Shown here one piece after another: positions 1 through 8,567 of a stretch of 64,000 bases of DNA (positions are counted from its first letter, which is position 1; each line of letters begins with the position of its first letter). The notes under the pieces were generated by a model. It was not told where the DNA came from. It searched no databases and was given only the letters and a program-made list of their open reading frames with translations. Origin of the DNA: Opitutaceae bacterium (GTDB lineage Bacteria; Verrucomicrobiota; Verrucomicrobiia; Opitutales; Opitutaceae); the NCBI GenBank assembly GCA_030648295.1, contig JAUSID010000235.1, positions 1 through 64,000 of the forward strand, written 5' to 3'. Position numbers and translations under genes: made by a program.

Positions 1-213
1 ACCGTGCGCAGTTACACCGGCCGGCCAAACAAAAATGCGTTTCGCTCCGCACACAGCACGTATTGCGCCGAACAATACTGGCGAGACGCCCGCGCTCCCA
101 GGACGGATTTACTCTGTGTCCTCTGTGCTGCCTCTGTGCGCTCTGTGACCATGGATTGGTCGCCTGCGCCAATCCGCGGAACGACTCGCGCCAACAACAC
201 TGGCGCCCGGCTA
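1..213. other. intergenic left edge with degenerate CTCTGTG words
   Basis: No gene is supported here. Around 110-150 the heptamer CTCTGTG or close variants recurs several times, a low-complexity pattern of the same style as other gaps in this window. The short open frames crossing this stretch have no recognisable protein and overlap the 3' end of the ThuA gene. Confidence 0.5.
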
Positions 214-3200
214 CTACTTCGCCATCGGGTGCTCTTTCAGGATCTCCTCGACCATGTAAAAATTGATCCGCGGCTTCGTTTCGGCGCGAAGCTTCCGCAC
301 GGCTTCCGCCGTCACAAGTTCGCCGTCGTTGCCGAACGACTGCCGGATGTAGCTGAGCACGGCCGCGAGTTCGTTGTCGTTGAGCATCTCACCGAATCCC
401 ATCATCGGCGGGACGCCCTTCGTCGGATCGAAGTGCTGCCCCGCAACCTCGATCGGTCCCCACAGCCCCTTGAGCGCGATTTTGATCAGCCGCTCATCGT
501 CGCCGAGCCAGTCGCTCTTCGCCAGCGGCGGATAAATATTCGGCATCCCCTGCCCGTTCGGCTGGTGACACGTCGCGCAGTGTGCATCACGCAGATAAAC
601 CTCCTGCCCAATTTTGTAGACCCGCAGGTCCTCGCCGCTCAGCTCGCGCGCCGGCCCATAACTCTTCTGCTCCTCCGTCTTGGGCGGCTGCGGAAACTTG
701 AAATTGCCTGCCAGGTACTCCCGGGTGCTCGCGTTGTTGGCAAAATCCATCATGCCGCTGGTGCGGAGAACCTCGACATCATCCTTGAGCGTGTGCTCCA
801 GGATCTGTTTCGTCACCGGCCCCATCCACTGATCGAGCGGCAGCTTCATCGCCTCGAAGACGACCCGGGCGCCCTCGGGATCGTCGAGCCACGAAGCCGC
901 GACGATTGATTCGAGCCGGACGCGGGGATGGGAATCGCCCGCCGCCTGGAGCAACAGCACCGAGGCATTGGGGATCTTGTCGGCGGCAAACCGTACGACG
1001 CTCACCGCGGCGGCGCGCGCCTGGTGCTGCTTCGCGCCGAGGCATTGTTTGATCAGATCGACGTCGGGCCGATTCTGCGCCCACGTCACCCACATCGCCT
1101 CGCACAAGTGGTGCTCGTAATTCGGATCCGCCCGATCGAGCTTCGCCGCCCACGCCTTCACCGCGCGAATGACCTCCGCCGCGGGCCGGCCCCGCAACTC
1201 GCGCCGCGTCCGATAGCGCGTGCGATATTCCGGCAGCTTCAGGTTTTCCAGCAATTCGGGGATCGACGCGCCGGCCACCTTCGCCGGCTTCACCAGCGGG
1301 CGTCCCGGATAGGTGATGCGATAGATGCGACCGTGCTCGTGATCCCGATTCGGATCGCGCGCGTTGTGTTGCATGTGGCCGATGAGCGCGTTGTGCCAGT
1401 CGAGGAAATACAGCGAACCGTCGGGGGCGAATTCGAGATCGACCGGCCGGTAGTTGGGATCGTTCGAGGAAACGAGATCCCCCGCGAGCTTGCCGGTGAA
1501 TCCCGCGCCATCCTCCGTCGTCGACGAGAGCCCGATGCCGAGAAACCCGATCGAGTTGCAGATCATGAACTGGCCCTGGAGATGATCGGGAAAATGGCGC
1601 GACGACACGAACTCCGCGCCGGACGTCGGCCGCGACCGCTTCGGCACAAAGGTGACCGATTTGTCGATCTCGATCCCGTACGGCATCTTTGCCGAGATCG
1701 GCAGCCCCCACCAGTTGAGCCCGTTCGAAGCGTCCGAAATGAAGCACTGTTCCCAGTAATCGAACGAGATCCCCCACGGATTGTTGACGTCCGTCTGGCT
1801 GTAACGCTCGAGCCGGAAGCTCTTGGGATCGAATCGCCACACGCCGCCGTCGTTGCAGCGCCGCGGGCCATAGGGTGTCTCGATCTGCGAGTGGAGGAAT
1901 CGTCCTTCGCACAGGTAGAAGGCACCCGACGCATCCGCGCAATACGCGGAGATGGCGTGGTGCGTGTCATGCGTGTCGAAACCATGCAGCAGAATTTCCA
2001 TCCGATCGGCGCGGTCGTCCTTGTCGTCGTCGATCAGCAGGCAGAGGTTCGGCTCCTGGGAGAGATAGACGCCCTCGGGGGCAATCTCGAAACCGATCGG
2101 CAGATGTAACCCATCCGCGAATACGGTCTGCTTGTCGGCCCGGCCGTCGCCATCCGTGTCCTCGAAAATCAGCAGCTTGTCGTTCGGCCGCGGATCACCC
2201 GGCCGCCAGTGCGGGTAGGTCGGCATCACCGCCACCCACAGCCGGCCGCGATTGTCGAACGACATCTGCACTGGATTCGTCAGGTCGGGAAACTCGCGCT
2301 CGGACGCGAACAGCTCGACCTTGAACCCATCCATGATCTTCAGGTTCGCGATCACCTTGTCGCCCGGCTCGTAGTTGCCGCTGCCCATCGCCCCGCCGGT
2401 CTTGAAGTTCGAAGCCACCGGCGGCAGCGCGTGCGTCTTCGCATCGTCAACCGCCAGGTCCTTTTTGATTCCGGCCGCGACCTGGTGGATGAGCGTGTCG
2501 CGCAGCACCATCATCTCCCGCGTCTTCCTGATCTCGTCGGGATAATTCTGCGGGCCATACGGCGCGTAGCGCTGGCCATGCGTATGCACGCCGTTGACGA
2601 GGTTGTAGTCGTTGTTCCAGAGCCAGTCCTTCTCCTTCACCGCCGCATGGACCATCTTGGGATCCGCGGTCGAGCGCCCCGCCGCCGCGCCGAACATGCC
2701 GTCGCCCAGCAGTACGGCGAGCTCGCGATATCCGGCATCCGTCGGCGCAAACCCGTTGATCGTGAAAGGCTGCTTGGTGCTGCGGTAGCGTTTCAGTGTC
2801 GGATGAAAGAGGTCAACGAAGGTGAGCCCGCGCTTTTTCGCCACGCGCTCCATGGCCGCCGTGTAGAGCGCGAGATTCACATTCTCCTTGAGGCCAGCCG
2901 GCAGGTCGCGCTCGGCCGAAAGGTTTTCGAATGCGATGGGTGAGACGAGCACGAGCCGCGGCGCCTCCCGGCCATTGTAGGCCTTGCTCAACGTGTGCTG
3001 CGCAAATGCGTCGAGCTCCGCCTCGAAGTTGTCCACGCGATTCGGGCCGTCGAACGACTCGTTCAGTCCGAAGAACGCCACGACCGTGTCGGCCTTCAGG
3101 AACGTGAGCCACTGATCCGGCATCGGGAAAAAGCCCTTGCCGTTGTGCAGCACGAACTCGGGGCGAAATTTCTCCGCGCCCGGAAACGCCCACTGCGAAA

Positions 3201-4575
3201 CGCGCGCCGGATGCGGCCGGAACCCCGGCGTGTCGCCCGCGCGGCCCAGGTTGCGCACGAACAATTCCTGCTCCGGATACCGCAGGTGCAGCTCGGTCTC
3301 GAGCCGGCTGTAATAATTGTCGCGCTCCACCAGCCCGTTGCCGATGAAAACGATCCGCTCGCCCCGCGACGGCGGCGCGACGACCTGCGGCCGCGCCGAT
3401 TCCGCGGTCCGCGGAAAATCCATCTGCGCATGCGGTCCCGGCGCAGTACCATTCTCGTCCGACTTCTTCGCCGCCGTTTTCCGCGGCGGACCCTTCTTCG
3501 TGGCCGGCCCTTTCTTCGGCCCCGCACCCTTGTCGGACGGTGTCGCCCCCTTGGTCGTCATCGACGCGGGCAGACCTGTCGCCGGACTTTGGCCCAACGC
3601 ATACGACTCCGGCTTCAGGTTCAGCTTCTGGTAGTAACCCGGCTCGCGGATGAATCCGTAGAACGTGGGCGTGAACGCGTCCACGTAGCCAACGTCCGCT
3701 TTTTGCGGCACCGGCAGATGAACGAGATGATAAGCCGCATTCACCACCAGCCGGCGCAAGTCCTCGTCGGCGAAATCCACCGACGCGCCGAGCGTGGTAC
3801 AAAACGCGCGGCCCTTCGTGCTGCCGTTCGGCGCCGTGTACTCGCGCAACCACGCCAGCGGCATCATCGGATCATTCTTCGGCCCCGCAATCGCCGGCGA
3901 TGCCGGATCGAGCGACTCCGTCACCGCGCCCCGCAGCAGAATCGTCGCGGCCTTCGGATCGAGGTTCGCCACCGTGTAGACGTCCGACGGGGCAAAGATG
4001 GCCGCCACTCCGCGCAGCACCTCGTGCGCGCCATTCGCCGGCTCGACCACCGCGCGGGTGCCTTCGATCTTGTGGCGGCCGTGATGGCTCACCCACTTCT
4101 CACCCAGGATTCTCAGCCCGAAGTCCGCCCATTTGAAATCGCCCGTCGCCGCGTCGCCCGTGAACGCATGCGTCGCGGTGCGGAATCCAATCACCGGTTT
4201 GCCCGCATTCAGGAACGCCGCGATCCTGGCCAGCTGATCGGCCGGCAGCTGCCGGAAACGCGTCCCGATGATGAGCAGGTCCGCCGAATCCAGCGCGGCC
4301 AGCCCCGGGATGTTTTTCGTGTAATTGGGATCGACGTAGCCGCCATCAGGGTTGATGGCGAAGAGCACGGTGCAATCGAACCCGTGCTTCTGGCTCAGAA
4401 TCTTCGCCAGCATCGGACACGTCTCCTCGCTGCGATACTCCTCGTCGCCCGCGATGAGAACGATCCGCTTTCCGTTCGCGGGGCCGGGTTTCGCCGGCAG
4501 GTGCAGCCCGTCGGCGGCGAGGCCGGACGCGGTGAGAAGAACGGCAGCCAGAAAGAATCGGAGAGTGCGTGTCAT
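214..4575 (-). CDS. Exported ThuA / SGNH-like / PVC-type dehydrogenase / cytochrome c fusion protein
   Basis: A protein of about 1453 residues. The start is placed at MTRTLRFFLAAVLL because a Sec signal peptide begins there; the open frame extends 36 residues further upstream. Visible order: a ThuA-like domain (about 30-325, beginning KRIVLIAGDEEYRSEE), a Lys/Pro-rich linker (about 345-400), an SGNH-hydrolase-like domain (about 405-640, IVFIGNGLVE), a beta-propeller of the PVC membrane-bound dehydrogenase type (about 770-1180, DGFKVELFASE), HEAT-like helices, and a C-terminal cytochrome c with CATCH haem motif and a candidate Met ligand in PPMMGFGEM. Such fusions are typical of Planctomycetes and Verrucomicrobia; their substrates are mostly unknown. 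The SGNH block has GNGL where a catalytic GDSL Ser is expected, so that module may not be a working hydrolase. It lies 104 bp downstream of a sulfatase on the same strand, so co-transcription is plausible. A redox role in sugar breakdown is inference. Confidence 0.88.
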   Translation of the reverse strand: MTRTLRFFLAAVLLTASGLAADGLHLPAKPGPANGKRIVLIAGDEEYRSEETCPMLAKILSQKHGFDCTVLFAINPDGGYVDPNYTKNIPGLAALDSADLLIIGTRFRQLPADQLARIAAFLNAGKPVIGFRTATHAFTGDAATGDFKWADFGLRILGEKWVSHHGRHKIEGTRAVVEPANGAHEVLRGVAAIFAPSDVYTVANLDPKAATILLRGAVTESLDPASPAIAGPKNDPMMPLAWLREYTAPNGSTKGRAFCTTLGASVDFADEDLRRLVVNAAYHLVHLPVPQKADVGYVDAFTPTFYGFIREPGYYQKLNLKPESYALGQSPATGLPASMTTKGATPSDKGAGPKKGPATKKGPPRKTAAKKSDENGTAPGPHAQMDFPRTAESARPQVVAPPSRGERIVFIGNGLVERDNYYSRLETELHLRYPEQELFVRNLGRAGDTPGFRPHPARVSQWAFPGAEKFRPEFVLHNGKGFFPMPDQWLTFLKADTVVAFFGLNESFDGPNRVDNFEAELDAFAQHTLSKAYNGREAPRLVLVSPIAFENLSAERDLPAGLKENVNLALYTAAMERVAKKRGLTFVDLFHPTLKRYRSTKQPFTINGFAPTDAGYRELAVLLGDGMFGAAAGRSTADPKMVHAAVKEKDWLWNNDYNLVNGVHTHGQRYAPYGPQNYPDEIRKTREMMVLRDTLIHQVAAGIKKDLAVDDAKTHALPPVASNFKTGGAMGSGNYEPGDKVIANLKIMDGFKVELFASEREFPDLTNPVQMSFDNRGRLWVAVMPTYPHWRPGDPRPNDKLLIFEDTDGDGRADKQTVFADGLHLPIGFEIAPEGVYLSQEPNLCLLIDDDKDDRADRMEILLHGFDTHDTHHAISAYCADASGAFYLCEGRFLHSQIETPYGPRRCNDGGVWRFDPKSFRLERYSQTDVNNPWGISFDYWEQCFISDASNGLNWWGLPISAKMPYGIEIDKSVTFVPKRSRPTSGAEFVSSRHFPDHLQGQFMICNSIGFLGIGLSSTTEDGAGFTGKLAGDLVSSNDPNYRPVDLEFAPDGSLYFLDWHNALIGHMQHNARDPNRDHEHGRIYRITYPGRPLVKPAKVAGASIPELLENLKLPEYRTRYRTRRELRGRPAAEVIRAVKAWAAKLDRADPNYEHHLCEAMWVTWAQNRPDVDLIKQCLGAKQHQARAAAVSVVRFAADKIPNASVLLLQAAGDSHPRVRLESIVAASWLDDPEGARVVFEAMKLPLDQWMGPVTKQILEHTLKDDVEVLRTSGMMDFANNASTREYLAGNFKFPQPPKTEEQKSYGPARELSGEDLRVYKIGQEVYLRDAHCATCHQPNGQGMPNIYPPLAKSDWLGDDERLIKIALKGLWGPIEVAGQHFDPTKGVPPMMGFGEMLNDNELAAVLSYIRQSFGNDGELVTAEAVRKLRAETKPRINFYMVEEILKEHPMAK

Positions 4576-4679
4576 CGGAAATAAATTACAGGAATTGCAA
4601 AGGCAGCGGTCGGGCGTCAGGGACGCGACCGCGATGGCGAAGTGAAACGAGCCCGGCACGACGTCGCCGATCCCGCACC

Positions 4680-6107
4680 TCAACGCTGGGCAAGCGATGG
4701 GCGCAGGTCCAGCTTGTCACCGAGTTGGGTTTGCAACGCGAGCAGCCGCGCGAGGAGGTCGGCCTTGCGCCGGGCCTGCCGCGGTTCGGCCGCGAGATCA
4801 GTCATCTCGCCCGGATCGGCGGCGACATGGTAAAGCCGCAGGACACCAGCCTTTGGATACGCGATCAATTTCCAGCCGTCATGCGTGATGGCGCGCTGGA
4901 GTTCGAGATATGCGCCGAAGATCGATTCATACGAGGACTGCTTCTGCTTCCCGTTCAGGAGCGGCAGCAGACTGCGGAAGAACACATGCGGCGGCCGCTC
5001 GGCTCCGGCAATTTCGAGCGAAGTCGCCATCGTGTCCTGGAGGTAGATCGCGGCGTCGCTCTTCCGGCCCTTCGCGACGCCCGGACCGGCGACGATGTAG
5101 GGCACGCGCACGCTGTGGTCGTACATGTTCTGCTTGCCGAACAAGCCGTGGTGGCCGATCGCGAGCCCGTGGTCGGCGGTGAAAAATATCCACGTGTTCG
5201 CCGCCTGGCCCGATTTGTCCAGCGCATCGAGAATCCGGCCGATCTGCGCGTCCATGTGCGTGATCAGCGCGTAGTACTCCTGCCGGTGCACCTTGACCGC
5301 ATGCTCGGTGCGCGGCATCGGCCCGAGGTTTTCATCGCGCAGCTTGGTCGAGCAGCCGATCTCTTCCTGGTAGGGATACTCGGGCAGGAAATTTTTCGGC
5401 ACCTTGATTCGGTCGAGCGGATATTTGTCGACGTATTCCTTCGGCGACTGCCGCGGATCGTGCGCGGCATTGAACGCGACATACATGAAGAACGGCTGGC
5501 CGCCCGGTCGCGGGTCGTTGAGGAAATCGGCCACATCATCGGCGACGACCTCGCTCCAGTGCTCGCCGCCTTCCCAGAACCCGCCGATGCGCTTGTCGTA
5601 CGGGCTCCACGGATCGGGCTGCCCGATGAGCGGCCGGTTGTACGAGGCGGGCACCGTCTTCGGCATGCCGGCGCGCACGTGTCGCGCGACATCGAAGCAC
5701 TTCGCCGCATCAGTCTGGATATGCCACTTGCCAGTCATGTAGGTTCGATATCCCGCCTTTTTCAACAGCTGTGGCCACAGCACGCCCGCCTGCCGCTCCT
5801 TGTCCGTGGTCTTATAAATCGCTTCCGCGTCCCAAACGCTGCGACCAGTAATCAACATCGTCCGGCTTGCCACGCACACGGCGCCGCTCCACGACCCCAT
5901 GTTGTAGGCGTGGGTGAACGTCGTGCCCATTTTCGCCAGCCGGTCGAGATTCGGCGTCTCGATGTCGGTGTGACCGAACGCGCGAATCGTCTCATACGAC
6001 TGGTCGTCGGCGAAGAGAAACAGGATGTTTGGCCTTGAGGCCGCCGCGGACGCAGTGGCGCAAAGGAGGGAGCCGAGCAGCAGGACAATTGCGGAGGGGA
6101 AGCGCAT
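4680..6107 (-). CDS. Exported sulfatase (S1 family, formylglycine type)
   Basis: A 475-residue type I sulfatase with an N-terminal signal peptide (MRFPSAIVLLLGSLLCATASA). Metal-binding residues start in RPNILFLFADDQ. The formylglycine motif is C-V-A-S-R, with Cys78 as the residue to be modified; Ala replaces the usual Pro of CxPSR, a variant that occurs in the family. Further family marks are TGKWH at about 126 and the TADHG block in the C-terminal half. It probably hydrolyses sulfate esters on a carbohydrate outside the cytoplasm; the exact substrate cannot be read from sequence. It is the upstream gene of a pair with the ThuA/cytochrome fusion. Confidence 0.92.
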   Translation of the reverse strand: MRFPSAIVLLLGSLLCATASAAASRPNILFLFADDQSYETIRAFGHTDIETPNLDRLAKMGTTFTHAYNMGSWSGAVCVASRTMLITGRSVWDAEAIYKTTDKERQAGVLWPQLLKKAGYRTYMTGKWHIQTDAAKCFDVARHVRAGMPKTVPASYNRPLIGQPDPWSPYDKRIGGFWEGGEHWSEVVADDVADFLNDPRPGGQPFFMYVAFNAAHDPRQSPKEYVDKYPLDRIKVPKNFLPEYPYQEEIGCSTKLRDENLGPMPRTEHAVKVHRQEYYALITHMDAQIGRILDALDKSGQAANTWIFFTADHGLAIGHHGLFGKQNMYDHSVRVPYIVAGPGVAKGRKSDAAIYLQDTMATSLEIAGAERPPHVFFRSLLPLLNGKQKQSSYESIFGAYLELQRAITHDGWKLIAYPKAGVLRLYHVAADPGEMTDLAAEPRQARRKADLLARLLALQTQLGDKLDLRPSLAQR

Positions 6108-6193
6108 GGCGGAGGGATTAGAAACTCACCGCCCTCGCGCGCAACCGTTTCCCTCGGAAATGGACCTTTTTTTTGATGCATCATGGATCCCCA

Positions 6194-6271
6194 AGCCGGA
6201 ACAATTCAGTTCAACCGCGAATGGACGCCAATTCACGCGAATGGAGAGGACGTCTTTGGGGAGCATGGAAA
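6194..6271. repeat. Dispersed 78-bp intergenic repeat, copy 1
   Basis: This stretch, beginning AGCCGGAACAATTCAGTTCA and ending at GAGCATGGAAAC, is nearly identical to 11384-11461, with only a few base differences. The core contains CGCGAATGGACGCCAATTC, a type of word seen in intergenic repeats. It lies in the gap between the sulfatase start and the toxin gene and encodes nothing recognisable. Confidence 0.8.
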
Positions 6272-6309
6272 CCTCCCGGTAGCCGAATCAGGCCGTCGCC
6301 CGAACTCTA

Positions 6310-6636
6310 CTACTTCGCGGCTTCTCGCCTTCTCGTGAACCCGATTGCGACGAACAAGGCTTGGGTCACGCGAGGCCGCGAGGCCTCGCTGCGTTTCGCG
6401 ATTCGGATCACGAGCACCACGAGCCGCCCGTCGTGGACTTCGTAGAGGATGCGATATTCACCGACCCGCACGCGCCACACGGCATCCTCGCCCGCGAGCT
6501 TCACGCATCCCGACGGCCGCGGATTATTCCCGAGCCCATCGATTGCGGCCGCAATGCGACGTTTCAATTTCGCGTCTCGACACGATTCCAGCCAATCCGC
6601 GGCGTTCGCCGACAGGTTGACAGTGTAGCCATTCAC
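6310..6636 (-). CDS. RelE/ParE-type toxin
   Basis: A 108-residue protein with the compact RelE/ParE signature: two N-terminal helices (AADWLESCRDAKLKRRIAAA) followed by the beta-sheet core WRVRVGEYRILYEV and VVLVIRIAKRSE. RelE-type toxins are usually ribosome-associated mRNA endonucleases; ParE relatives poison gyrase, and the sequence does not separate these outcomes with certainty. The start is GTG and overlaps the stop of the upstream antitoxin gene as GTGA, showing translational coupling. The C-terminal tail after RSEAS is longer than in many RelE proteins. Confidence 0.82.
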   Translation of the reverse strand: MNGYTVNLSANAADWLESCRDAKLKRRIAAAIDGLGNNPRPSGCVKLAGEDAVWRVRVGEYRILYEVHDGRLVVLVIRIAKRSEASRPRVTQALFVAIGFTRRREAAK

Positions 6637-6827
6637 GCCACCCCGATCCGCGCTTTTACTTCACTCCACGGCACCGACGGCCGCGTGTCTTTCCGAACTT
6701 CGGTGATCGCCTTGCGGTCTGCGGCTTCCTCGCGTCGCTCAAGCGCGCTGTCCACGTAAGCGAAAACTTTTCGACGCTCGCGCGCCGGAAGTTTTTCGAG
6801 TTGGCGGATGACTTGGGTTGCCGTCAT
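6633..6827 (-). CDS. Putative antitoxin of the RelE-type pair
   Basis: A small 64-residue protein, MTATQVIRQLEKLPARERRK..., predicted mostly helical and ending in PWSEVKARIGVA. It is placed directly upstream of the toxin with a 4-base GTGA overlap, the usual antitoxin-first order. An alternative ATG four codons upstream at 6839 (MFRRM) is possible; the longer open frame to 6980 starts with residues of no family and was not used. The family was not recognised with confidence, so the antitoxin call rests on size, order and coupling. Confidence 0.7.
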   Translation of the reverse strand: MTATQVIRQLEKLPARERRKVFAYVDSALERREEAADRKAITEVRKDTRPSVPWSEVKARIGVA

Positions 6828-7008
6828 GCGCCGAAACATCGGCGACAGCCGTGCTGAGTCAACCCATTCGCCGCAACGCAGCACGTCTGAAAACAACGGA
6901 GCGCGAAGGCACACAAATGATCGCCGTGCTGTAACTGCTGCTGTAACACCAGCCCAGCCATCTCGCTTAAAATGCCGCAAATAACTCTAGAACAACCGAT
7001 TGTGATAT

Positions 7009-7093
7009 TGGTGCCCAGGGCGGGGGTCGAACCCGCAAGCCTTTCGGCGGTAGATTTTGAGTCTACTGCGTCTGCCAATTCCGCCACCCGGGC
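7009..7093 (-). tRNA. tRNA-Leu(CAA)
   Basis: On the minus strand a full cloverleaf begins GCCCGGGTGGCGGAATTGGC and ends CCCTGGGCACCA, with CCA encoded. The anticodon stem GTAGA/TCTAC closes the loop CTCAAAA, giving anticodon CAA, which reads UUG. A long variable arm (CGCCGAAAGGC) marks class II and the T arm is GCGGGTTCGACCCCCGC. The acceptor stem pairs completely with one G-U. Confidence 0.97.
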
Positions 7094-7522
7094 AACGAAG
7101 CTCCGCACCCTACTTTCACCGCCCTCCGTGTCCACCGGATTTTTTGAACGCGCGCCAGTCCTGAACGCCGTCGCGGATTGCCACCATGAGTGACGCTCGG
7201 ACGCCGCGTTGCGCGGCGAGCGCGCAACCTACGGTCGCCAATCGTACGCGAGCCAATCCTACGCGAGCCAATATCCGAGCCATCAGAACCGCGGCGGATT
7301 TTTTGAACGCGTCCCCGGCACGTGCGTCTTTCCTGCGTTGGTTACCGTTCTTTTTGGGAAGTTCATAGTTTGCAGTTCAAGTCGGCAAGGGCGTCGGGTC
7401 ACAAACCCGGCGCCCTTTCTGTTTGGTTTTCGCGCAACGCGAAAACCTAGGTTTCAAACCGCGGACAAACCATCTCCACGCTTTAAACTCCGGAAATTTT
7501 GGATTTCGCTTGGCGAAAACCT
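7094..7522. other. Intergenic region with short repeats and two hairpins
   Basis: No gene is supported. It holds two copies of GGATTTTTTGAACGCG (7137 and 7296), a short tandem TACGCGAGCCAATCC near 7250-7275, a 26-bp word at 7207-7232 that is present in exact reverse complement at 34619-34644, a 13-bp stem-loop at 7387-7418 (AAGGGCGTCGGGT / ACCCGGCGCCCTT), and a perfect 10-bp hairpin at 7425-7447. The two hairpins sit in the leader of rsmE and could be terminator or leader structures; the sequence does not decide. Confidence 0.6.
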
Positions 7523-8278
7523 ATGCCGGACTATCGCGCGTTCTGTTCACCGGCCACGGCCGAGCCGGTCGAGATCGTACTCTCGCCCGCTGAATCGCAC
7601 CACCTCGTGGCGGTGAACCGCGCCCGGCCGGGGGACACCGTGGTCGCATTCGATGGCCGTGGTGCCGAGTGGATTTGTGAACTCACGTCGGACCGCAAGA
7701 ACGCGGCCGCGCTGAAGGTCCGTTTCAAGCAGAAGATGAAGCCGCTGCCCTACGAGATCACGCTGGGGCAGGCGCTGCCGAAGGGCCAGTTCATGGATGC
7801 GATTGTGCGCAAGGCGACCGAGATTGGCGCGGCGCGAATCGTCCCGCTCGAAAGCGAACGGACGCAGGTCCACCTCGATGGCGATCGCTCCGACCGGAAG
7901 ATTGAAAAATGGAAGACGGCGGCGCTCGAGGCCGCGAAGCAATGCGGCAATCCTTTCATTCCGGAAGTGCTGCCGGTGCAGAAGGCGGCCGCCTTCATGG
8001 AGACGTCACGCGGCTACGACCTGAAATTGATCGCGAGCCTCCACCCCGGCGCCAAGTCGCTCAAATCCGTCCTCGCCGGCTTCCACGCCGCCCAGGGCCG
8101 GGCGCCGAAAAAGGTCGTGTGGCTGATCGGGCCCGAAGGCGATTTCACGGCCGCCGAGATGAACCTCGCGCAAACCGCCGGCTTCGAACCCATCAGCCTC
8201 GGCCCGCTCGTGCTTCGCTGCGAAACCGCCGCGGCGTATGCGCTCAGCGTGCTTTCGTACGAACTTCAGAATAGCTGA
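7523..8278 (+). CDS. rsmE: 16S rRNA m3U1498 methyltransferase RsmE
   Basis: A 251-residue SPOUT methyltransferase. It methylates N3 of U1498 in 16S rRNA with S-adenosylmethionine. The start at MPDYRAFC was chosen because the RsmE N-terminal RNA-binding domain begins there. Family marks are the N-terminal ESHHLVAVNRARPGD, ALPKGQFMDAIVRKATEIG in the middle, and the knotted cofactor pocket GPEGDFTAAE and LGPLVLRCETAAAYAL at the C-terminus. Length is normal. It is a single gene, convergent with the fabH gene, with a repetitive gap between them. Confidence 0.95.
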   Translation: MPDYRAFCSPATAEPVEIVLSPAESHHLVAVNRARPGDTVVAFDGRGAEWICELTSDRKNAAALKVRFKQKMKPLPYEITLGQALPKGQFMDAIVRKATEIGAARIVPLESERTQVHLDGDRSDRKIEKWKTAALEAAKQCGNPFIPEVLPVQKAAAFMETSRGYDLKLIASLHPGAKSLKSVLAGFHAAQGRAPKKVVWLIGPEGDFTAAEMNLAQTAGFEPISLGPLVLRCETAAAYALSVLSYELQNS

Positions 8279-8289
8279 CGCAGTTCGGA

Positions 8290-8530
8290 CGCCGGAATTT
8301 GGTTCTGGGTTCTGGGTTTTGAGTTTTGGGTTTTGAGTTTAACGCGGGTTTCGCGTTTCGGGTTTCGCGTTTCGCGTTGCGAAGAGGTTTTCGAATGCAC
8401 CACGAGGATGCACACATGAAAACCATTACCTAACCCAGAACCCAAAACGCAAAACTCGAAACCCCGGCCGTCGCGACCGCGAACCCAGAACCCAAAACTC
8501 GAAACCGCGGCCGTCGCGGCCGCAAACCGC
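8290..8530. repeat. Degenerate tandem words GGTTCTGGGTTTTGAG / CGCGTTTCGGGTTT
   Basis: About 240 bp of short G/T words on the plus strand followed by their complementary style (AACCCAGAACCCAAAAC, CGAAACCGCGGCCGTCGCGG) on the other half, so the block can fold back on itself. It lies between convergent rsmE and fabH. No protein or RNA family was recognised. Confidence 0.65.
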
Positions 8531-8567
8531 GTTTGGTAATCGCGGCGCCTCGCCGCGATTACCAAAC
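8531..8567. terminator. Perfect 17-bp palindromic hairpin at the fabH stop
   Basis: The arms GTTTGGTAATCGCGGCG and CGCCGCGATTACCAAAC pair perfectly around a 3-nt loop (CCT), and the fabH stop codon (8559-8561) lies inside one arm. It sits between convergent genes and could terminate both, but no strong T tract follows on either side, so it may instead be a REP-type element or an mRNA stabiliser. Confidence 0.5.

Noticed and set aside
4569-6038. A 489-codon open frame on the plus strand
   Set aside because: It is antisense to the sulfatase with CVASR motif.
7009-7093. tRNA-Leu as att site of an integrative element
   Set aside because: No integrase gene and no direct repeat of the tRNA end was found in the window.
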